A stretch of 64,000 nt of DNA from Nesterenkonia sp. Act20 (GTDB taxonomy: Bacteria > Actinomycetota > Actinomycetes > Actinomycetales > Micrococcaceae). The stretch spans positions 759,490 to 823,489 of the forward strand of contig NZ_JADPQH010000002.1 of NCBI RefSeq assembly GCF_019173455.1, written 5' to 3'. How positions within the stretch are numbered: position 1 is the stretch's first letter; every line of letters begins with the position of its first letter. Below are positions 59,451 to 64,000 of this stretch, piece by piece. Position numbers and translations under genes: made by a program. The notes beneath the pieces are model-generated. The model made no database searches and was not told where the DNA came from. It worked only from the letters and a program-made list of their open reading frames with translations.

Positions 59451-61073
59451 TCAGGACTGGTTGCTGGACCCTGCCTGGGCCTGGGCCCGGTTCTCGACGT
59501 CGGTGTCCTTCAGCTCCGACGCGCTCAGCTCCGCGTCGCCGGCAGCTGCCTCGCCGGACGCCTCCGATTCGTGCACCCCGGCTGGCGTGGCGCGCAGGGT
59601 GGCACCCAGGATGAGGGTGCCGACGCTGAGCACGGCGGCGAGCCGGAAAGCCACTCGGAAGCCTTCGACGGCGGCCGCGTCGGGATCCATCCCGGAGTTC
59701 ACCGCAGCGGCGGTGCCCAGACCGACGGCGGCCACGAGCGCGGCCGTGCCGATGGCGGCTGCGAGCTGCTGCAGCGTGTTCAGCGCGGCGGTCCCGTGGG
59801 AGTACAACGCCTTCGGCAGCGGGTTCAGCGCGGTGGTGAACGCGGGGGTGAAGAGCAGCGCCAGTCCGCTGGAGAGGAAGAGGTGCAGGCCCAGGACCAT
59901 CGGCACCGGGCTGGTGGGCGAGAGCAGGCTCATGCCCAGAAGCGCCACGATCAGGATCGAGGCTCCCGGGATCACCAGCGGCTTCGGGCCCACGCGGTCA
60001 TAGAGGCGCCCCACGATCGGCGCCATCAGCGCCATCAGCAGCCCGCCGGGCAGCATGATGAGGCCGGTCTGCAGGGTGTCCAGACCGCGGACGGTCTGCA
60101 GGAACAGCGGCAGCAGGATGAGCGCTCCGAAGAGCGCGATCATCATGAGCAGCATCATGCCCAGTGCGCGGGTGTACATGGTGAAGGCGAAGGGCTTCAG
60201 GTTCAGCAGCGCCGAGTCGGACTTCTGCAGCTTGACCTGCAGCAGAGCGAACGCGGTCAGGCAGATGACGCCGACGATGAGCACTGCGATGGCCACCGGG
60301 TCCACTCCGGGAGCGGCGTCCGCGGAGACCTCCTGGGTGCCGTGTCCGCCGCCGATCTGGCTGATGCCGTAGACCACGCCGCCGAAGCCCGGGACTGCCA
60401 GCAGCAGTGAGGGAATGGAGAGCCCCTTGCCCTTCGTGCCCGCGTCCTTATTGAGCCGAGGGCGACCGAGGAACAGGGCGATGACGGCGATGGGAAGGAT
60501 CATCAGGAACAGCCAGCGCCATTCGGCGACATGCAGGATCAGACCAGACAGTGCCGGACCCGTGGCGGGTGCCACCGAGATGACGATGGAGATGTTGCCC
60601 ATGACGACGCCGCGACGATGCAGCGGCACCAGTGTCAGCACCGTGGTCATCATCAGCGGCAGCATGATCGCGGTGCCGCTGGCCTGGACCACACGTCCGG
60701 CGAGCAGGACCTCGAACCCGGGTGCGGCGGCGGCGAGCGCGGTGCCGAGGATGAACAGGCTCATGGCCACCGTGAAGACCCCACGGAGGCTGTAACGCTG
60801 CATCAGAAAGCCAGTGATCGGAATCACGGTGGCCAGGGTGAGCATGAAGGCCGTCGTCAGCCACTGGATCGTGGGCTCTGAGACCTGGAACTCCTCCATG
60901 AGGGGCTGCAGCGCCACATTCATCAGGGTCTCGTTGAGGATCATCACGAAGGTGGAGACCAGCAGCGCGCCGATGGTGAGCTTGTCGCTGGCCGGGAGCC
61001 GGCCGTCGTCACCCGGTGGTGCTGCGCGCGGAGCCGATTTCTGCGGCGCGGCGCTATTCGGTGAAGCTGTCAC
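59451..61073 (-). CDS. MFS drug exporter, DHA2 (14-helix) family
   Basis: 540 aa from GTG 61073, chosen for GGAGGATCA just upstream; an ATG at 61091 has no ribosome site. Fourteen helices; ILNETLMNVALQPLMEEF (motif D1), GFLMQRYSLRGVF (motif A) and VAPATGPALSGLILH (motif C of exporters). Likely expels toxic organic compounds by proton antiport. The 45-residue C-terminal tail is acidic and Ser/Ala-rich. A strong hairpin lies 23 bases before the GTG. Confidence 0.9.
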   Translation of the reverse strand: MTASPNSAAPQKSAPRAAPPGDDGRLPASDKLTIGALLVSTFVMILNETLMNVALQPLMEEFQVSEPTIQWLTTAFMLTLATVIPITGFLMQRYSLRGVFTVAMSLFILGTALAAAAPGFEVLLAGRVVQASGTAIMLPLMMTTVLTLVPLHRRGVVMGNISIVISVAPATGPALSGLILHVAEWRWLFLMILPIAVIALFLGRPRLNKDAGTKGKGLSIPSLLLAVPGFGGVVYGISQIGGGHGTQEVSADAAPGVDPVAIAVLIVGVICLTAFALLQVKLQKSDSALLNLKPFAFTMYTRALGMMLLMMIALFGALILLPLFLQTVRGLDTLQTGLIMLPGGLLMALMAPIVGRLYDRVGPKPLVIPGASILIVALLGMSLLSPTSPVPMVLGLHLFLSSGLALLFTPAFTTALNPLPKALYSHGTAALNTLQQLAAAIGTAALVAAVGLGTAAAVNSGMDPDAAAVEGFRVAFRLAAVLSVGTLILGATLRATPAGVHESEASGEAAAGDAELSASELKDTDVENRAQAQAGSSNQS

Positions 61074-61096
61074 TGATCCTCCATAGAACACTAAAG

Positions 61097-61141
61097 AACC
61101 CCAGAGTGGGGCACCACTAAGGGTGATACCACTCTGGGGTT
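61097..61141 (-). terminator. Hairpin between tRNA-Thr and the DHA2 exporter gene
   Basis: Thirteen-base arms AACCCCAGAGTGG / CCACTCTGGGGTT around a 19-base loop containing a second imperfect dyad (CACC/GGTG). On the minus strand it follows tRNA-Thr by six bases and precedes TTCTTTAGTGTTC, so it is a good tRNA terminator that also lies in the exporter leader. Confidence 0.75.
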
Positions 61142-61147
61142 TATGAG

Positions 61148-61220
61148 AGCCCCCTGCCGGGTTCGAACCGACGACCTGCTGTTTACAAGACAGCTGCTCT
61201 ACCAGCTGAGCTAAGGAGGC
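61148..61220 (-). tRNA. tRNA-Thr (TGT anticodon)
   Basis: Acceptor GCCTCCT/AGGGGGC, D-arm GCTC/GAGC, anticodon stem GCTGT/ACAGC with loop CTTGTAA, T-arm GTCGG TTCGAAC CCGGC, discriminator T; no encoded CCA. Reads ACA codons. Confidence 0.97.
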
Positions 61221-61273
61221 AAGGCACCGCGCAGCGCGCGGCGCCAGTCACCGATGGTATCAGTTCGTGAACG

Positions 61274-62125
61274 TCAGTTCTCCGACTGATATTCCTCGAT
61301 GTGCTCTTCGACCAGTTCGCGGAAGGGACGCTCCGAGTCGGCCCAGGAGACCTCGTCGACGAAGACGCTCGGTGTGCCTTCGATGCCGGCGGCCCGAGCA
61401 TTCTCGGTGGTGTAGCTCGCGAAGGCCCGGTAGGTGCCGTCTTCCACACACTGGGAGATGTCGGCGTCGTAGGTGTCGCTGGCCAGCGCGGCGAGATCAT
61501 CGTTGGAGATCTCATCGTTGTTCACACGGTTCGCGGTCACCTGGGCGACGTAGTCGCTGTAGTTCTCCGGCGACTCTTCGACCATGCAGGCGAAGGCATT
61601 TGCAGCGCGCGCCGGGTAGTTCGTGGAGGAACCCAGGTACGCGATGGAGCGGTACTCCACGGTGACCAGCCCCGCGTCCAGCCACTCCTTCAGCTGGTCA
61701 GCGTGTTCGGCTTCGAAGTTCGCGCAGTGGATGCAGTAGGCATCGCTGTAGATGATGATGTGGGGCACTTCGCCCTCGGCCCGCTCTGTCACGCCGGGGG
61801 GCATCTCCGATTCCGATTCCTCGACGGCGGAGGCGTCGATCTGACCCAGGTCATCGCCCTCGGCCAGTTCGGTGGAGGAGGTCAGCGTGAAGCCGCCCTG
61901 CTCGTTGGCGGCCGCGGGGGCCGAGCCCTCACTTGCGGCCGGACCGGAGTCATCCCGGTTCATCACGAAGATGGTCAGGCCGATGACGACGGCGAGCGCG
62001 ACCACCACCACTCCGACTCGCAGCAGCACGGAGGTGAGCTTCTGCTTGCGCTCCTGCTCCTGCTGCATCTTGCGCGCCTTATCGCGTGCGCTGGCGTTGT
62101 TCGAGGTCTCTGGGCTGCGGGCCAT
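61274..62125 (-). CDS. DsbA-family membrane-anchored thiol-disulfide protein
   Basis: 283 aa, GGAGAG before ATG. A cytoplasmic basic coiled segment (residues 10-30), one helix at about 31-55, then a DsbA/thioredoxin_4 domain with active site Y-C-I-H-C and later GIEGTPSVFVDEVSW (cis-Pro loop). Probably catalyses disulfide formation in exported proteins. Divergent from otsA. Confidence 0.9.
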   Translation of the reverse strand: MARSPETSNNASARDKARKMQQEQERKQKLTSVLLRVGVVVVALAVVIGLTIFVMNRDDSGPAASEGSAPAAANEQGGFTLTSSTELAEGDDLGQIDASAVEESESEMPPGVTERAEGEVPHIIIYSDAYCIHCANFEAEHADQLKEWLDAGLVTVEYRSIAYLGSSTNYPARAANAFACMVEESPENYSDYVAQVTANRVNNDEISNDDLAALASDTYDADISQCVEDGTYRAFASYTTENARAAGIEGTPSVFVDEVSWADSERPFRELVEEHIEEYQSEN

Positions 62126-62174
62126 GGGCTCTCCGGTTACTGATGGGAATCATGTCTGCCCAGGTGACTGGACA

Positions 62175-62246
62175 GTGATCACGGTGCGGCTGTGATCGAG
62201 ATGGGGCAGTGATCAAGATACAGGGTATGGATCCTTACCAGGGTAT
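62175..62246 (+). promoter_or_regulatory. Phased direct repeats upstream of otsA
   Basis: GTGATC occurs at 62175, 62192 and 62209, exactly 17 bases apart; CAGGGTAT occurs at 62221 and 62239. A TATAGGGT -10-like box (62243-62250) follows. Likely an activator or repressor array controlling trehalose synthesis. Confidence 0.45.
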
Positions 62247-62312
62247 AGGGTCGTAATGCGGCATCACTGCCGTCAGGGGGTGTCCTGAGCCACGCATGGA
62301 AGGTGTGCCACT

Positions 62313-63848
62313 TTGTCAGAAAGCACTGAGAACGGGAACGGCTATGACTTCGTGGTGGTGGCCAACCGTCTGGCCGTCAATCACGTGACCCATGAGGACG
62401 GGACCACGGGCTGGGAACGCTCCCCCGGTGGGCTTGTCACGGCGCTCGCCCCCTTGATGGAGCAGTCTGAGGGCGCGTGGGTAGGGTGGCACGGCGCCGC
62501 GGATGACGAGATTCAGCCCTTCGACCACGGCGACATGCACCTCGTACCGGTGCCTCTGAGCAGCGACGACGTCGAGGATTATTACGAAGGATTCTCCAAC
62601 GGCACCCTGTGGCCGCTCTATCACGACGTGATTGCTCGCCCGGATTTCCACCGTCACTGGTTCGAGGCCTACCGCCGGGTGAACCAGCGCTTCGCCGAGT
62701 ACACCGCGAACGTCGCCGCTCAGTCGGCCACCGTGTGGGTCCAGGACTACCAGCTGCAGCTCGTGCCCGCGATGCTGCGCGACCTGCGCCCGGATCTCAC
62801 CATCGGATTCTTCAATCACATCCCCTTCCCTCCCCCGGGACTCTTTGCCCAGCTGCCCTGGCGCCATTCGGTGCTGCGGGGGCTGCTCGGCGCGGACCTC
62901 ATCGGATTCCAGCGCGCCTCGGACGCCTCGAACTTCCGACGCGCCGTGCACAACCGGATGGGCTACTACGTCGAGGACGACATGATCCACGTCCCGCTGC
63001 AGACCGACGCCCCGGATCACGGGTCACCGCTGGCCGGCTTCAACGCCGATGCCGACCGCGGCACGGCCGTCAAGTCCCTCGTCGCCCCCGCCAGCGGCGC
63101 CGCGCGGATCGTGGAGGCCAAGGAGTTCCCGATCTCCATCGACACCGCCACCATCACCGCGCTGGCCAAGCGCGAGGACATCATTGCTCGTGCCCGGGAG
63201 ATCCGCGAGGAGCTCGGCAACCCGGAGACGCTGCTGCTCGGAGTGGACCGCCTGGACTACACCAAGGGCATCCGGCACCGGATGAAGGCCTACGAGGAGC
63301 TGCTGCAGAACGGTTCACTGACCGTGGGCCAGGTCTGCCTGGTCCAGGTCGCCAGCCCCTCCCGCGAGGGCGTGGAAAGCTACCGGCTGCTGAAGGAGGA
63401 GATCGAACGCACCGTGGGCCGGATCAGCGGCGAGTTCGACACTCTCTCCCACCCCGCGATCAGGTATCTGCACCATTCCTACCCGATCGAAGAGATGGTC
63501 GCGCTCTACCTCGCCGCTGACGTCATGCTGGTCACCGCTCTGCGTGATGGCATGAACCTGGTGGCCAAGGAGTACGTGGCCGCTCGGCGCGGCGACGACG
63601 GCGTGCTGGTGCTCTCCGAGTTCACCGGTGCCGCCGATCAGCTGCGCCAGGCCCTGTTGATCAACCCCCATGATGTGGACGAGCTCAAAGCCGCGATTCT
63701 GCGCGCCACCACGATGGACAGCGCGGACGCCAGCGCGCGGATGGAGAATCTGCGCCGGCAGGTCGTCCATCATGATGTGCGCCGCTGGGCCACGGACTTC
63801 CTGGACCGGCTCGCGGAGCTCACCGGTGCCGCCGCGGTGAAGGGCTGA
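62313..63848 (+). CDS. otsA: Trehalose-6-phosphate synthase
   Basis: 511 aa from TTG 62313 (GGAAGG upstream). GT20 family: N-terminal [42 protein letters not shown] and [16 protein letters not shown]. Joins UDP- or GDP-glucose to glucose-6-phosphate to make trehalose-6-phosphate, an osmotic and stress protectant. otsB follows after three bases. Confidence 0.95.
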   Translation: MSESTENGNGYDFVVVANRLAVNHVTHEDGTTGWERSPGGLVTALAPLMEQSEGAWVGWHGAADDEIQPFDHGDMHLVPVPLSSDDVEDYYEGFSNGTLWPLYHDVIARPDFHRHWFEAYRRVNQRFAEYTANVAAQSATVWVQDYQLQLVPAMLRDLRPDLTIGFFNHIPFPPPGLFAQLPWRHSVLRGLLGADLIGFQRASDASNFRRAVHNRMGYYVEDDMIHVPLQTDAPDHGSPLAGFNADADRGTAVKSLVAPASGAARIVEAKEFPISIDTATITALAKREDIIARAREIREELGNPETLLLGVDRLDYTKGIRHRMKAYEELLQNGSLTVGQVCLVQVASPSREGVESYRLLKEEIERTVGRISGEFDTLSHPAIRYLHHSYPIEEMVALYLAADVMLVTALRDGMNLVAKEYVAARRGDDGVLVLSEFTGAADQLRQALLINPHDVDELKAAILRATTMDSADASARMENLRRQVVHHDVRRWATDFLDRLAELTGAAAVKG

Positions 63849-63851
63849 ACC

Positions 63852-64000
63852 GTGGATCAGTCACTGACCACGGCGCTGGAGCGCTTCGCTGACCATGCCA
63901 AGATTCTGATCGCGCTGGACTTCGACGGCTGCGTGGCCGAACTGACCTCCGTCGCCGCAGATGCGCGGCCGGTGCCGGAGAACGCCCGCGCCATCGAGGC
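63852..64000 (+). CDS. otsB: Trehalose-6-phosphate phosphatase (5' part only)
   Basis: GTG 63852, continuing past the window end. HAD-type phosphatase motif I LDFDGCVAELTSVA near residue 24 fits OtsB, though Cys replaces the more usual Thr/Ala of DxDGT. It removes phosphate from the OtsA product. Three bases after the otsA stop, so cotranscribed. Confidence 0.85.
   Translation, partial: MDQSLTTALERFADHAKILIALDFDGCVAELTSVAADARPVPENARAIE

Overview
The window is high-GC DNA from an actinobacterium. Gene content and order point to Micrococcales, probably Micrococcaceae (Nesterenkonia or Arthrobacter type); that placement is inference. Supporting signs are system II cytochrome c maturation genes beside a histidine phosphatase, serC / DUF3027 / cold-shock / XPB-helicase clustering, DUF6350, DUF6457, DUF3263, CIRCE-controlled groEL, and abundant promoters of the TANNNT type placed 6-8 bases before a start codon (leaderless mRNAs). 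I see no insertion sequence, prophage, CRISPR array or plasmid gene; it reads as ordinary chromosome.

Layout. 1-2 kb: end of a cytochrome c biogenesis cluster (ccdA partial, resA-like, histidine phosphatase). 2-11.4 kb: mostly leaderless singletons (membrane proteins, purN, DUF6350, TauE/SafE exporter, GT4 glycosyltransferase, App1 phosphatase, inositol monophosphatase, ferritin-VIT1 fusion, PNPOx protein). 11.5-16.3 kb: sucD, sucC, pcrA. 16.4-23.3 kb: membrane protein, TetR/SGNH hydrolase pair, tRNA-Arg, nucleotidyltransferase-like gene, old yellow enzyme, Trk potassium uptake pair, cold-shock protein. 23.5-27.3 kb: molybdenum cofactor / formate dehydrogenase maturation run (HNH, mobA, DUF6457, moeA, fdhD and an unassigned in-frame tail). 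27.5-31.9 kb: NlpC/P60 cell-wall hydrolase with a long structured leader, DtxR regulator, serC, DUF3027 and a second cold-shock protein. 32-36.1 kb: helicase-associated protein and XPB helicase carrying a one-base frameshift. 36.3-41 kb: two-component system, lone WXG100 protein, groEL with two CIRCE operators. 41-53.4 kb: FemX-like ligase, then a complete block for converting 4-hydroxybenzoate and aromatic aldehydes through protocatechuate (pcaHGBDC, two IclR regulators, MFS importer, pobA, aldehyde dehydrogenase, SDR). 53.4-64 kb: LytR_C protein, DUF3263, ung, ThrE-like exporter, tRNA-Val, NAD(P)-binding protein, azlCD, DHA2 drug exporter, tRNA-Thr, DsbA-like protein, otsA and the start of otsB.

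How parts work together. The pca/pob block is a pathway unit: the importer brings in aromatic acid, the aldehyde dehydrogenase makes hydroxybenzoate from the aldehyde, PobA makes protocatechuate, and PcaHG, PcaB, PcaC and PcaD take it to beta-ketoadipate. Dyads with the core CATT(C/G)AATG in front of pcaH, between iclR and the importer, and in front of pobA suggest one shared operator family. mobA, moeA and fdhD mature a formate dehydrogenase encoded elsewhere.

The most interesting unexplained signals are the multi-domain leader RNA before the NlpC/P60 gene, the CATT(C/G)AATG operator set, a 17-bp dyad shared by the resA and PNPOx promoters, 17-bp-periodic repeats before otsA, the XPB frameshift, and the coding-like frame that continues past the fdhD stop. 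I did not find a clearly new defence or mobile system.
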